Part shown: one piece after another, positions 34,388 through 46,383 of the stretch
Layout: every line of letters begins with the position of its first letter
Numbering within the stretch: position 1 is the stretch's first letter
Assembly (NCBI GenBank): GCA_958510825.1
Contig: OY294054.1
Location: 6,743,683-6,807,682 of the forward strand
Direction: 5' to 3'
Length of the DNA stretch: 64,000 nucleotides
From: Brachypterus glaber
Lineage: Eukaryota; Arthropoda; Insecta; Coleoptera; Kateretidae
Position numbers and translations under genes: made by a program
Notes under the pieces: model-generated
Databases searched by the model: none
The model's input: only the letters and a program-made list of their open reading frames with translations
What the model was told of the DNA's origin: nothing

Positions 34388-36643
34388 ATGGAAGACATAA
34401 GGGTAAGCCAGATCAACCTTCAACACAGCAAGGGAGCGACAGCTGAGCTGGTCCGCAACCTCGCCGGAGTTAAAGGCTCGATCGTATTAATCCAGGAACC
34501 ATATGTTTACAGAGACCAGGTTAGAGGGTTAGGGGTTGCCAGCTACAACATCCTAGTCGGCAAGGAAGGACAGCATACAAGGTCCTGCATCATGGTATCT
34601 CAGGAGCTCAGCATGGTTCCACTCCCTTAGCTGGGCACCAGGGACCTCACTGCGGCGATCCTGGAGCATAAGGTAAGAGGCACTAGTCATAAGGTGGTGG
34701 TGGGTAGTCTATATTTGCCGTATGAGGGTCCGATCCCCACCAGGGAATTGACAAACCTAGTCAACTTCGCAAATGAACAGCGCCTACCAGTAATAATTGG
34801 TTACGACGCGAACGCACACCACACGGTGTGGGGTAGCACTGATACCAACGACAGGGGTGATACCCTGTTAGGGTATCTAATGTCCACCAATCTGGAGATC
34901 ATGAACAGAGGGACGGAACCAACGTTTGTCAATCGCATACGCAAGGAGGTGATTGACATAACTATGGTATCGAATGATATAGTAGAACTGATATCGGACT
35001 GGAGGGTGATGTCGGACATAGCAACGTCCGACAACAGAATGGTTGGATTTTGGCTAAAGTCTGATAAATTGGAACCGGTCAGGAAACGTAACCCCAGGTC
35101 CACAAATTGGGAAAAATATGTTTTCCATTTAGGACCTGAGGAAACGGAACCAGACGGTGACATACTCACCAGATACCAGCTCGATGAAGAAGTTGCACGT
35201 CTCAATGACAGGGTTGTCTCAGCATACGAGGAAGCTTGTCCTCTGAGAGAGAAAAAGACCCGCAAGGTCCCATGGTGGAATGACCAGCTTAAACTCCTTA
35301 AAAGGAGGTGCAGGCAGGCCTACAACCGTGCCTCTTCCGGAGGAACCGAATCGGCCTGGGATAACTATAGGGACGTAAAAAGGGAATTTAAGGGGGAAAT
35401 TAGACGTAGCAAAAGACTCAGCTGGAGGAAATACTGCGAGGACATGGAGTCCCTGTCAGATTCTGCAAGGCTACTAAGAGTTTTAGGCAGTAAGTCTAAT
35501 AAAACTGGTTCACTAAAAAAGGCAGATGGTACTTGGACCACATCCAGTGAAGAGTCGCTGGGACTGTTGCTGGAGACACACTTTCCAGGTGAAGAGAATG
35601 AACGGATGGCTCAGGATGCAAACCAGATCCCAGCCGTGGACTGGACTTTAGCAGACAGAGTCATCTCGGACAACTCTATCGCATGGGCAGTGAATAAGTT
35701 CAAACCATTTAAGGCCGCAGGTCCAGACGGAATTTTTCCGATGTTGCTGCAGAAGGGCCTGAAAGTCCTAACCACTGTGGTAAAAAGGATTTTTAGGGCC
35801 TCTGTCGCACTAGGATACGTTCCCAAAGCAGGGAAGAGAGACTACACCATAGCTAAATCCTTCAGACCAATAAGTTTAACATCCTTCCTTCTTAAAACGT
35901 TGGAAAGGATTATTGACAGATACTTGATAGAGGAGGTGTTGTCAAGACATCCCCTCCGCAAGAATCAACACGCATATAGGCGAGGGAGGTCAACTGACTC
36001 GGCCCTCCACGCCATTGTACGAAAGGCTGAAAAGGCGCTACATCATAGAGAATGGGCACTAGCTCTATTCTTTGATGTTGAAGGGGCTTTTGACAAAGCT
36101 AGAACGTCAACTATCTGTGCTGCGCTACAATCCAGGGGCACTCCAACGGCGCTGATCAGCTGGGTTAGGTCGGCGCTTGAGGAGAGGAATGTCACTGCCT
36201 CACAGGAAGGCTGTCAGCTCTGCATCGGGGTGAAGGGGGGCTGCCCTCAGGGCAGTTGCCTCTCCCCCCATTTATGGTGCTTAGTGATGGACGGCCTACT
36301 AGAGAGGCTAACAGCTGCAGGTTTTTATGCGCAGGCTTTCGCAGATGACGGAACGGTTTTGATCATGGGAAAGTTTCTCGACACCGTATGCGAACTAATG
36401 CAAACGGCATGTCGAATCATTGAGGATTGGTGTAGAGACAACGGCCTATCGGTAAACCCTGCAAAAACCGAGCTAATACTCTTCACCAAAAGAAGGAATA
36501 TAGAGGATTTTAGGGCTCCCAGAATGTACGGAAAAACACTTGAATTATCTCAGGAGGTAAAGTACTTGGGAGTAACCTTGGATACCAAAAAACCTGGGGT
36601 ATTACACCCAAGGTCCTTAGATGGATCTACACAGCGGTTATAA
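34388..36643 (+). pseudogene. LINE B ORF2 endonuclease and RT
   Basis: From the ATG at 34388: endonuclease blocks INLQHSKGATAEL, VLIQEPYVYRDQVRGL, GYDANAHHTVWGS, EPTFVNRIRKEVIDITMVS and SDNRMVGFWL. A TAG stop at 34628-34630 splits it after about 80 codons. RT blocks: AAGPDGIFPMLLQKG, RPISLTSFLLKTLERI, LALFFDVEGAFDKA, CPQGSCLSPHLWCLV and QAFADDGTVLI (about 36335-36370, FADD). Near 36590 an internal deletion removes the segment after VTLDTK and shifts the frame. Confidence 0.92.
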
Positions 36644-37905
36644 GGCCAAGAGTCCAGTATGGCTCAGTGGTCTGGTGGCCTTGTGTTAGGAAGACCACAA
36701 TTTCTCAGAACCTGGGGAAAATCCAAAGACTAGCTAGTCTTGGAATCACCGGAGTAATAAGGACAACACCCCAAGCAGCTCTAGAGGTCCTACTGGGACT
36801 GCCGTCGCTCTCCATCTGGATCCAGAAGGAGGCAATGGCTAGCTTTCTCAGACTTAGGGACTCTGATAGTTGGATGGGCGGGAAGGCGAACTACGGTCAT
36901 GGCAAAATCGCTGATATTTCCGAAGGGGACATCCCAATTAGTAGTATCAGAGTGATTGAAGCAGAGGACCGATTAAAGTTCGATAGAAGTTTCTCTCCCA
37001 GGATTCCGACAAAGGAAGAATGGGAAAAGAAAGAAATACAATTTGTGCCAAACGCTTTGGTGTGCTATACAGACGGCTCGCGTATGGAAGGCATCCAAAG
37101 CTCTGGGGCAGGACTCTTCGTGGAGGACCTAGACTTGCAAAAGAGTTTTCCACTTGGACGCTTTTCCACTGTCTTCCAAGCTGAGGTCTATGCCATACAG
37201 GAAGCGGCAAATTGCAGGGAAATAAGGCAGCACCGGGGGCACGATATATACATCTGCTCGGACAGTCAAGCCGCTCTAAAGGCATTGTGCAATCCCAGCA
37301 CTAGGTCACTCCTAGTCATGGAGTGTGCAGAAGCCTTGGAAGAGCTAGCAAGGACCAAAAACGTTCAACTGGTATGGGTACCGGGTCATAGTGGAATTCC
37401 CGGAAACGAGAAGGCAGATGAACTTGCAAGACTCGGATCAGGGATGGCCTGCACGGGGCCGGAACCTATATTAGGTGTTACAAGGAAGCAGGTAAAGACC
37501 GCTCTCGATGAGCGGGCTTATACCAAGCTAAAGGAGCAATGGAGAGCGGTCGACAGTTGCCGGCAAGCTAGGGACTTCCTGGCTGGCCCAAGCAAATCAA
37601 AGACCGACTGGTTGCTGGAAAAAGGAAGAACTGCACTCAGACAACTTGTAGGGGTCCTCACGGGCCACTGCAGACTAAGGAAGCACCTGGCAACAATGCG
37701 GATTCTAGAGAGTCCACTATGCCCAGAGTGCGAAGAGGATGAAACATCCTCTCATTACTTAGCCGAGTGTGTCAGATACGACAGGATCAGGTTGCAAGTC
37801 TTTGAAACTCAAAGACTCAACCAAGAGGAACTAAGAGATCTCCCCTGGGCCAATATCCTGACCTTTATTGAAAGGACGGGCAGGTTCAAGGAGGACTCAA
37901 ATTAG
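36644..37905 (+). pseudogene. LINE B ORF2 C-terminus: RNase H and zinc finger
   Basis: After the frameshift, reading resumes with the end of the RT (VVWWPCVRKT). RNase H spans about 37055-37450: LVCYTDGSRMEG, VFQAEVYAIQEA, YICSDSQAALKAL and PGHSGIPGNEKADELARL contain the expected Asp, Glu, Asp and Asp. The finger C-x2-C-x7-H-x4-C (CPECEEDETSSHYLAEC) is at about 37720-37770. The ORF ends with TAG at 37903-37905. Confidence 0.9.
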
Positions 37906-37998
37906 TAAATGGCTGGGATTGCCTGGGGTGACAAAAGGGGCCAGAAATGGCCTAGTTGTCCGGCTTTGGCCAACCCAAAAATTTACTACTACTACTAC
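37906..37998 (+). promoter_or_regulatory. LINE B 3' tail with hairpin and (TAC)n
   Basis: The 93-base tail contains a hairpin at 37938-37953 (stem GGCCA/TGGCC with a GAAA loop, plus an outer G-T pair), then CTAGTTGTCCGGCTT, and ends in TACTACTACTACTACTA. A SINE at 46384-46947 has the same arrangement. Such tails are the part recognised by the LINE's reverse transcriptase in known LINE/SINE pairs. Confidence 0.75.
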
Positions 37999-37999
37999 T

Positions 38000-38791
38000 A
38001 GACATATATTAAGCCAGATAAACCTAATACGTATCTATGATGCCTTGGCCGAGAGCCTGATAAGATATTGCATAGCAATATGGGGTGGTGCTTATAATGT
38101 TACACTTGAGAACCTTGAGGTTACACAAAAAATGTTGTTAAAAATCATGCTCTTTAAAGTTCGGACATTTTGTACGGCTCAACTTTTTGAAACTACAAGT
38201 CTCTTAACAATTAAAAAACTTTTTATTTACCATGTTTCCCTCTGGATGTTTAAGCAAAATATTATTTTAGAAAAACGAAATCACAATGACTGTACCCGGT
38301 TGTCGAGAAGCAAAGCAGTTAGTCTACCTCTTTGCCACTCTACTCACCTACAAAAAAGCTTATTTTATTATGGTCCCAAATGGTTTAATATGATCCCTGA
38401 AAATATAAAGAATTTACATGAAAAAAGACAAAAGTGTGAGCTAAAGCAGTACGTTTTACGAAGCAATACGGAATCTTTATTTGATATTTTAGTATAACTT
38501 TTTTAATTGTTGTGCGGAAGATTTATATTAAGAATTGCTCTTTGTACTTCTGGGAAATATTTGTATATGTGTGTATTTGTATTTATTTGGTTTAAAATTG
38601 CATATATAAGGCAATGTTCTTTTGTGAATATTATCAGGTGCGTTTACTTTATCTATAATTTAACTATTATTTATATCTAATTTGTGTTTAGTTTTAGGTT
38701 TAGGTTTTCAAACCGCAACACAAATCTTACGGGTTTAGGCGGTCAATGTTTTTAATACTGTATTACTTTATTACTAAATAAATTGAAAAAT
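38000..38791 (+). pseudogene. LINE A ORF2 C-terminus and 3' UTR
   Basis: The RT connection domain resumes exactly after LINE B: ILSQINLIRIYDALAESLIR, then IAIWGGAYNVTLENLEVTQ, and the typical C-terminal block LFYYGPKWFNMIPENIK with a Lys-rich end (stop at 38495-38497). The 3' UTR is AT-rich, and the element ends in an A-rich stretch (AAATAAATTGAAAAATAAAA) at about 38775-38791. Confidence 0.88.
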
Positions 38792-38957
38792 AAAATTATT
38801 TATTTGGTGTTCAAGATACAGAGTCATGGAGAGCCCCAAATAAGCTTTAGGCTTGTGCTGTATCTATCGAATAATAATATATCGAAAAAAGGGCCATATT
38901 CGGAATTTAATGTTTAATGTTTATGAAGTAAAGAGCAGAAGTTTATAAAACTTGTAT
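38792..38957 (-). mobile_element. LINE C 3'-end scrap
   Basis: About 160 bases (TTTGGTGTTCAAGATACAGA to GAAGTTTATAAAA) are almost identical to 42043-42182 plus 49275-49287, the 3' UTR of the minus-strand LINE C. One difference seen is ATTCGG against ATTTGG. This uninterrupted copy shows the site before the BEL insertion. It is a strongly 5'-truncated LINE C copy, tail to tail with LINE A. Confidence 0.85.
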
Positions 38958-38963
38958 ATTGTA

Positions 38964-41119
38964 CACGGTGTATTTGAAATAGCGTCGGAAAAAAAACCAG
39001 ATCATCTTTGTGACCCCAAAAATCGATTCAGAAAGAAATAAATTAGAAAAAAAAATCTAAAAAAAATCTTTAGAAAACCTTAAATCCAGCCTACAGACGA
39101 CACATCTGTAAGCTTTATCATCGCGCTTCAAATTTGCAAAATGCAACATTGTCAGATTTTGTCGATTCCGTATTTACTGTTTGACAAAATAACTTTTATC
39201 GTCTTTTAATCATCATAGAATTTTATCAACAATAATTATATATAAAGTACCGTAAAAAATGTTAAAATAATAACCAAAGATGTACTTGCCATATTCATAA
39301 TCTTCACTGTGAAGCCCTAGAGGAACTACCCGTTCACAATAAAACTTCGATAGAACTTTAAAGGACATATATTTAACTTGTAACAAATGGGTACATACAA
39401 ACTTATTTCGAAAATGCCGTGTGAAAAATACTAATGATAAAAAGAATACCGCGGGTACGCCGACCTTACTCAGCTGACTGACAATACAACAGTGTTGCCA
39501 ACTTTTGGCGCGTAAAAAACCAACCTTATTTAAATTTGAATTTTAAGCGGGTAATATTAAAAATAATAATGGGCTTTTCCTAACACTTCACCTACAAACT
39601 ATTTAACAGATGTTGTTTTTAACAGATGCTGAAACTTAACGGGTTAACTTTCACTCACACAACTTTAACTCACACTTGCAGATTTTTTAGTAGAAAAAAT
39701 ACCATATCACTAGTAGTGTAAAGTAAGTAGTGTAAAGTTTTTGGCAACTCTAAATACATGTAATCTATTCAAAATGTGTTCCAAACCTTTTATTATATTG
39801 GGAGATATTTAACTTTAAATTTGTTGAAAATCTTTGGGCGATTCACTTCACATTTTGGTCAGTATTTTATACAGCACAAATCCAAATTTCCCATTGCACG
39901 TAAAAATAGCCCCCTGATGGGATGTAAACAACAGTTTTCTTCTTCTTCTTCTTCGATTTTTGGCTTTGTATTTTACATTTCAGCCATCAGGTTGCATGGT
40001 GGTTACATCAGTAACTAGGAGTAGTGAGAGCCAGTTGTATAACGACCAAAAATTATAGAAATTTTAAGGGAAATAACAAATTTGCTACAGTCAAAACAAT
40101 ACGAAAAAATAAATGATCTAACCTAAAAATACCAAACAAACTGTAGCCAACTGTAGAAATATAAAAACTGGCTTTGGTTTATGAAGCTACGACTTTTTTT
40201 TAATAAATCAAACATTAAACTTTAGTGACTATAAAAAGTATATTGTGATTGTGTTTTAAAAGAAAGAAATCAACAGAGAAGACTTTTCACAGCAAGAGGA
40301 TAACTTCGTTGCAACAGACGGAAATGCATGGTACAAACCAGACGGTCCATTTCGTTTAAGTGTAACCGACGAGGACTGGTTGGATAGCCCTGGCAGCTCA
40401 AACTACAGATCTGAAGTGAGAGAGAGAGAGAGAGAGCTACGACTTTTCTAATTCGATTCTCAGAAAATTATTTTGACCAGTATTTTTTGCAATAAATCGT
40501 AGTGTCAATAATAAATAGTTAATAATCATTGCAGTGGTTTATGTGCGTTATTTTCCTGTAGTGATTAGACAATTTTTGTTTAATATTTCAAGTTCAACCT
40601 ATCCCGACCATTCTAATGCAAAAAAGTGTTTCAAAGTTGACAGTGTTGTGTACATTTTTTTACTTTATTATTTAGTAAATCTTATAGTGATTCAATCGCT
40701 GTCGTTGATAATTAAAAAAAAAATCAGTGAAAATCTCTTGTTAAGATAAAAAACAAGGGTTGGGGAAATAGTTCGATGGCATCCAGCGGATACCTAAAAT
40801 ATTATTATTACCTAGGTGATAATGATATGTTTACTTCATGAAAACATGCCCCTATTTTACTACGGTAAGTTTAAAAAAACTTTTCTCATCGAGTGAATCT
40901 GTCAACGTTGGAAAGATTTCATACATATTTGCTACAAGGTCACCATTAATTTAGAGAATTTCACAGCGTGACATTGACGTACGGCTAAAAGGTACATTTT
41001 TTTCAAAAAAATCCCATTCTGAAACTGCTGCACATATTTTTTTAATTTTCACGGAAAATGTTAGTTATACCATGAGCTATTCGTGTATTTTTTTTCCGAC
41101 GCTATTTCAAATACACGGT
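38964..41119. mobile_element. 2.2-kb inverted-repeat element (CACGGTGTATTTG ends)
   Basis: The left end reads CACGGTGTATTTGAAATAGC, GTCGG and an A-run. The right end is its reverse complement, ending CAAATACACGGTG at 41119, with one mismatch. TA precedes (38962-38963) and follows (41120-41121), the only target duplication visible. The interior is AT-rich with an (AG)n run at about 40419-40435 and no transposase. A short frame at 40260-40452 looks protein-like (GNAWYKPDGPFRLSVTDEDW), but is not recognised. Confidence 0.75.
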
Positions 41120-41121
41120 GT

Positions 41122-42025
41122 ATATCCAATAAAAAAATACTACAGATTTTATGGCAAAAAAACCTTGAAAATTACAACTAAATTGCCTAAAACCCGAATT
41201 TATCTCTCAAAAATGTTTGGACTTTTTATTTATTTTATTTATTTTAAAAATGAATCAATGTAGTGCATTTTCGCACTTAAAAGGGCACAGTTCCTCCAAT
41301 TTAAAAAAACTTTCTGATTTTTTTTGAGGTCATTAGTTTACTATCCTTTTATTGTTAAAAAGATTTAAATAAAAAATCCTTCGACATTAAAAAAAAATAA
41401 AAAAGCTTAAGAAACATATCTTTTTAAAAAATGGCTGTGACCGACCTCTAGATTTTTTAAAAAATTCTGAAAAATTTCAGGGATGATACTCTTACCCCAA
41501 TGAAGAAATTGAAGGGGTGAAACCTCAAAAAATTTCAATTTGAAATTTTCGTGGGACACCCTAATATTTATGTATACATAGTTCCCGATTTTGACATTTT
41601 ATTTTAAGGGGAAAGCATTATTGCTTTATACTTCCTTATTAATAGAAAATAAAAATAGATCCGTTCAAGTATTATGTAACGCACTTTTAGGTCAATTTTA
41701 CTCCCTCCGACCCCCTGGCGAAACACCGTAAAAATTTTTCGTTTTTAACAGCTTTATGATAAAATTTTGCCACTGTGCGCGTGATTTTGAAAAAATTAAG
41801 GACCAGAGAGGTCTTTTATTGTCAAATTTGTTTAAATCACTAAAAAAAAGCTTAAGAAAAATTGTCTGGTTAAGGGATCAGAAAATTTTATAATATTTCT
41901 TTTGACATGTGCAAAGTTAAACTCCTCAGACTCTCCACCACTGGAAATAAAAATAAAATATGTATTTTTTTATAAAGTATGCGTATGCAGTAGTATTAAA
42001 TATATAAATTTTTGGCTTTATCTAT
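41122..42025. mobile_element. Right half of the foldback family
   Basis: It matches 23855-25795 without the 24423-25442 insert: shared blocks CCAATAAAAAAATACTACAG, ACCCGAATTTATCTCTCAAA, GGGCACAGTTCCTCCAATTT, TAGTTCCCGATTTTGACATT, TTTTGCCACTGTGCGCGTG and AAATATATAAATTTTTGGCT. The left arm is absent; the sequence starts at the edge of the inverted-repeat element that ends at 41119. Confidence 0.85.
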
Positions 42026-42182
42026 ATTTATTATTATTTATTATTTATTTGGTGTTCAAGATACAGAGTCATGGAGAGCCCCAAATAAGCTTTAGGCTTG
42101 TGCTGTATCTATCGAATAATAATATATCGAAAAAAGGGCCATATTTGGAATTTAATGTTTAATGTTTATGAAGTAAAGAGCA
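42026..42182 (-). pseudogene. LINE C 3' UTR and tail, part beyond BEL
   Basis: On the minus strand the LINE C 3' UTR continues from 49270 to here and ends in an AATAAT-type tail (about 42026-42050 on the plus strand). The last five bases, GAGCA at 42178-42182, are the BEL target duplication. Confidence 0.8.
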
Positions 42183-42693
42183 TGTGCGCGTTTACGATAG
42201 AAAATATTATAAAAAAGCTAATTCTAGACCGAAAACTATCAAATGCGTGTATAAAAAATTGGATAGCTGACCTGTAGATATATCTGGATTCTTCTTTGGT
42301 GATCTCTGCAATATCTAGGCCCAGATGATGATTGCTGCCTTCCTTGGTGCGTTGAAAAGTCTGTCACATTTAATTTTAGCGGAAAAAGCACTTAACAATA
42401 AAATTATAGCGGAAGAGGTTTTAACACATGTTTACCGGTTTTATCACCATTGTTTCTCTTGCGCAAGCGCGGACAAAAGTTCCTCACTTTGAATACTAGC
42501 GGAAATTAATTTAAATAAAACGCGGGAAAAAAACCCTAATATAAACGAAGTAAAATCTACCCTTATTTTACCCCTAAATAATAACTAAATAAATCGCGAT
42601 TAATGAAAAATCCAATGAATAAATAAAAGAAAATAACTGCGTGTTTTTTATATAAATTAAATAAAAATAAAGGAATTGAGCGAAAACCCAACA
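42183..42693 (-). repeat. BEL 3' LTR (511 bp)
   Basis: On the plus strand it starts TGTGCGCGTTTACG and ends CGAAAACCCAACA, so TG...CA on both strands. It matches the other LTR apart from a handful of changes near the start (ATATTATAAAAAAG against ATAGAAAAAAAAAG), GATGATGATTGC/GATGATATTTGATGCC and the terminal CA/TA. Just inside, TTCCGCCCACCAAA (42694-42707) is the complement of a purine tract that would prime plus-strand synthesis. Confidence 0.92.
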
Positions 42694-42732
42694 TTCCGCC
42701 CACCAAATGCGAATGCATTTAAACAAAAAAAA

Positions 42733-43644
42733 CTAATTAGAGGGTAAAGGACAAAGTTTAACAACTGGTCTCTTGCGCAGACCATTTGCGGTGCGAAGCG
42801 TTACTACTCTGCACACTCCATCACTGCCACTATGCAACTCTACTACTCTTCCCATGCGCCACACTAAAGGCGACAAGTTTTCGTCCTTAATGAGAACTAA
42901 AGCCCCAACTTTAATATTTTCAGTGTGCTTAGTCCACTTTTCGCGTTGCTGAAGCGTACATAAATATTCAGAATGCCAGCTTTTCCAAAAATCACCGTGT
43001 AGGCGTTGTAAAAGCTGCCAACGATTTAAACGGCTAATCTTTAAAGAAGAAAGGTCAGGCTCTGGTAAGGCCGTAAGCGGGGAAAGAGTCAAAAAGTGAC
43101 CAGGAGTAAGACACTGTAAATCCGAACTATCACTAGACAACGGACAAAGCGGGCGAGAGTTTAACACGGCCTCTATTTGTACTAGAAGCGTATTAAATTC
43201 TTCATAAGTCAAAATTTGTTGACCAATGACTCGATAAATGTGAGTTTTAACGGATTTAACTCCACTCTCAAATAGACCACCAAAATGTGAACCGGAAGGC
43301 GGATTTAAATTCCAAATAATTTTTTCGCGTTCAGCTGCTTGCTGAAAGTTAAATAAAATTTCGCGTCTTGCGGCGACAAAATTTCCTCCATTATCGGTGA
43401 AAAATTGCATTATTCTTCCTCTCCGTGCGATAAACCTGCGTAGCACCGCGAGAAATGCTTCCATGCCTAAATCCGAAGCCAATTCCAAATGAATTGCCTT
43501 GGTTACTGCGCAAATAAATACACAAATGTAAGCCTTTTGACTTTTAACGCCGCGGTGCTTTCCCATAGTGACAAAAAACGGGTTAAGTTTGCGTAGCGGT
43601 TTAGACAATAAATTTTTATTTTTCATTTTATTTAAATCATCCAT
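42733..43644 (-). pseudogene. pol: BEL integrase (N-terminus lost)
   Basis: It contains FFVTMGKHRGVKSQKAYICVF, CAVTKAIHLELASDL, MQFFTDNGGNFVAARRE (second Asp) and GSHFGGLFESGVKSVKTH (the Glu), then the C-terminal domain with GDLVLIKDEN-like GALVLIKDENLSPLVWRMGR typical of BEL/Pao. The HHCC finger and the first catalytic Asp are missing between 43645 and 43671, where the RNase H frame ends, so the core cannot be active. Confidence 0.92.
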
Positions 43645-43671
43645 AAAAGCGATTTTTTGTACGTGTTTAAC

Positions 43672-44526
43672 TCATATAAGTAATGTATTATAAAGTTCTT
43701 CCTCGTGAAAGGGTCCCACTTTGCGTTTGTCCGGAAAACGGCAATTATTAATAAAACGTAAAATATAAGTTAAAATACGCAATATTTTAGAAAGTTTGGA
43801 AAATCTTTCCAGTAGCGAATCCAAAAGGATTGGTTCAAGTGCGGCGGCAAAAGTAAATATTTTGGCTTCAGAAAGGTCATTTTCTTGGGTAATATCTAGC
43901 GGCCAAGTATCAGGGGGGTTTTGTAACCAATCAGGCCCCGCCCACCATAACTTATTATTTAATAACTCGGCGGGTAAAAGTCCACGACTTGCGGGATCCG
44001 CGGGGTTCGCATCAGTACCTACATGGTACCATAGATTGGGAGAAACCTTACTCTGAATGTGACTAACTCGGTTACTGACGAACGTCTGCCACCGATGCGG
44101 CGATGACCGGATCCAAGAGAGCGCTACTGTTGAATCGGTAAAAGCATATATTTTTGAAACCGAAATAATACTCGAATAGGTATTTAAAATATATTCTATC
44201 AAATCCGATAATAGAACAGCGGCACATAACTCAAGTTTAGGTATGGAAATGCGTTTTAACGGAGCTACTTTAGTTTTAGCCGAAACCAAAGAAACTTTAG
44301 CAGTACCGTCCGGTAACGTAAATTTAAAATATACTATCGACGCATAACCGCGCTCTGAGCTATCTCCAAAGCCGATGAGGTCACATGAAGTATATTTATT
44401 TTCAAAAACTAATTGACGTGGAATTTGTAAATTTTCTAAAAGAGGTAATTCAGATTTATACTGATTCCAGCGTGCCTGTACCTCAGGAGGGGTGGGATCA
44501 TCCCAATCCAACCCAAGTGTCCACAA
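43672..44526 (-). pseudogene. pol: BEL RNase H region
   Basis: Blocks LIGFGDSSERGYASIVYF, APLKRISIPKLELCAAVLL and IYAFTDSTVALSWIRS, then NRVSHIQ and NPADPASRGLLPAEL, form the BEL/Pao-type RNase H with its Asp, Glu and Asp residues. A frameshift at about 44530 separates it from the RT, and the frame ends at YNTLLI where the integrase N-terminus should follow. Confidence 0.9.
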
Positions 44527-44534
44527 ATATTGAA

Positions 44535-45917
44535 TTAAATATTTCGCGAAAAAGGTGGTGCTAGAAAACCGATAGGGTCAAAAATTCTAGCAATTTCTGA
44601 AAGTACAGTGCGTTTTGTGCAAGCGTTATCTTGTAAATTAATTTTATAAGAAAAGGTGTCTGAAGAAGGTTGCCATTGCAGCCCTAAAATTTTAATATAT
44701 TCTGGGCTGTCATCGAAATTTAGCGAATTCTGTAACGTATATTCCCTTGGGATATTTTCTAAAAGTCTTGCGTCATTACTGGCCCATTTGCGTAACTCAA
44801 AACCCCCTCGCTTTAATAAAGAAATAATTTGCGATTGTAAATTTAAACAAGAATCTATGTCATCCCTACCACAAGCGATGTCATCCACGTAAATGTGTTC
44901 CGCTACCACGTCGCGTGCCAACGGAAAAGATTCCTTTTCATCTTCACATAATTTGAGAATTGTGCGATTTGCTAAGAAGGGACTCGAGTTACACCCGTAT
45001 ATAACAGTCGAAAGCTCGTAACGTTGAATAGCATCTTTCGGCGAAAATCTCCAGAGAATCCTTTGGTATTTTCTATGTGCGGGATTAATTAATATTTGAC
45101 GAAACATTTGTTTAATGTCCGAAGTAAAAACATAAGTCGGAACTCTGAATTTTAAAAGTAAACTAACGAGACAGTTTTGGAGTTTTTTACCAGGTAAGAG
45201 GGTATCATTTAGTGAAAGACCGTTTTCACTATCACATGCCCCATTGAAAACCACTCTTAGCTTTTTTGACTCATCATTTTTAAATACACAATGATGACTA
45301 ATGTAGTAACATTCATCATTTTCAGAATCTGCAGTAACTAGCTGCATATGATTAGAATTTAAATAATCTAACATGAATTCAGAATATTGTTTATATGGGG
45401 GCGGGTTATTTATTAAGCGGCGTTCTAACGAATAAAATCTGCGTAACGCAATATTACGCGATCCCGGAAAACTAGGGGTGATATTGTTGCGAAAAGGTAA
45501 ATTTACTATGTATCTACCCGTATTATTGCGAGTATGCGTTTCTAAAAATATGTTTTCACAGAGTGTTTCATCTGCAGAGAGGGGCGGGGGCGATTTTGCG
45601 ACCTCTTCCAAGGTCCAAAATATCTTAAAAGTATCATCTAGCGACTCCGGCTCAGACCGGTCCGAAATAAAAAATTGCTTAATATTTGAAGCCTTTTTCA
45701 TCGCGGTGTTCCCTATTAAAATCCACCCAAATATGGTTTGAATGGCCGAGGGCTGAGTTGAAACAGAACTATGTTTAAGAGACCCAGTTAAAATATGCGG
45801 AAATATCTGAGCACCGATAAGCATGTCAACCTTTGAAGGTATATTAAAATGCTTATCTGCTAATTTTAAATTCTTAATGTGATCATAAGAATCTACATTA
45901 ATAAATTCGCTAGGCAT
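44535..45917 (-). pseudogene. pol: BEL reverse transcriptase
   Basis: After a linker carrying an IGNTAM block and TEEVAKSP-like LEEVAKSPPPLSADE, RT motifs follow: YYISHHCVFKNDESKKLRVV, NGACDSENGLSLNDTLLPG, VPTYVFTSDIKQMFRQILI, VIYGCNSSPFLANRTI and AEHIYVDDIACGRDD (YVDD centre, about 44870-44915). The protein then runs to ARIFDPIGFLAPP. The frame is open over all RT motifs and fails at 44535. Confidence 0.93.
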
Positions 45918-45972
45918 TGAATCTGAAATAGTGTCTACAATTAAAGCGTTTAATTCGAATTTAAAATCGATA

Positions 45973-46371
45973 TTATCTATCGGTCGAATAGAACAGGCAA
46001 GGAGCGCCCTTTGTTACCATAGCCACGTTACCGATACACTGAATATTTTGTGAAAAATCAAGTTTATTTAAGCTTAACATATTTGCGCACTGAGTTGTGA
46101 TAAAATTCGCCTGACTGCAGGAGTCAATCAAAATCCTAATTCGGCGTGTTTTATCGTCTCTGTCCAAAATTTTTACTTCAGCAGTGGGTAAAACAATTGA
46201 ACTAAAATGTGTGTTCGGTATCGCGACATTAAAAGTGGAGGGGTTAGCGCAGGCTGCTTCAAGAGGTTGCTCCGTGGACTTTGTATCGAAATGAAGCAGT
46301 GAATGATGCGGAAGAGTGCAGTAACTACAACGTGATAGACTTTTACACTTCGAAAATTTATGTAAACTAGA
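45973..46371 (-). pseudogene. pol: BEL protease and end of gag
   Basis: 45973-46167 reads TRRIRILIDSCSQANFITTQ, the aspartic protease motif in BEL form (DSCSQ where DSGSQ is usual). Upstream on the minus strand, up to the SINE at 46384, the gag end with a second knuckle-like CSYCTLPHHSLLH is readable. A frameshift lies at about 45970. Confidence 0.75.
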
Positions 46372-46383
46372 AAGGCAATTTAT

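Larger units (their letters stand above)
33020..37998 (+). mobile_element. LINE B (LOA/I-like, with RNase H)
   Basis: Inserted in LINE A between a 13-bp duplication, TAGACATATATTA, at 33007-33019 and 37999-38011. It has two ORFs, an AP endonuclease, RT, RNase H, a CCHC-type finger and a tail of TAC repeats. It is far less AT-rich than LINE A. Its 5' end coincides with the ORF1 ATG, so the 5' UTR appears to be missing. RNase H plus the LQHSKGAT-type endonuclease start point to the LOA/I group; exact clade not proven. Confidence 0.93.

Noticed and set aside
33006..34426. Many overlapping frames in 33.0-34.4 kb on both strands
   Set aside because: The GC-rich codons of LINE B ORF1 leave other frames open; only the plus frame 33019-34137 sits in the right place of a LINE.
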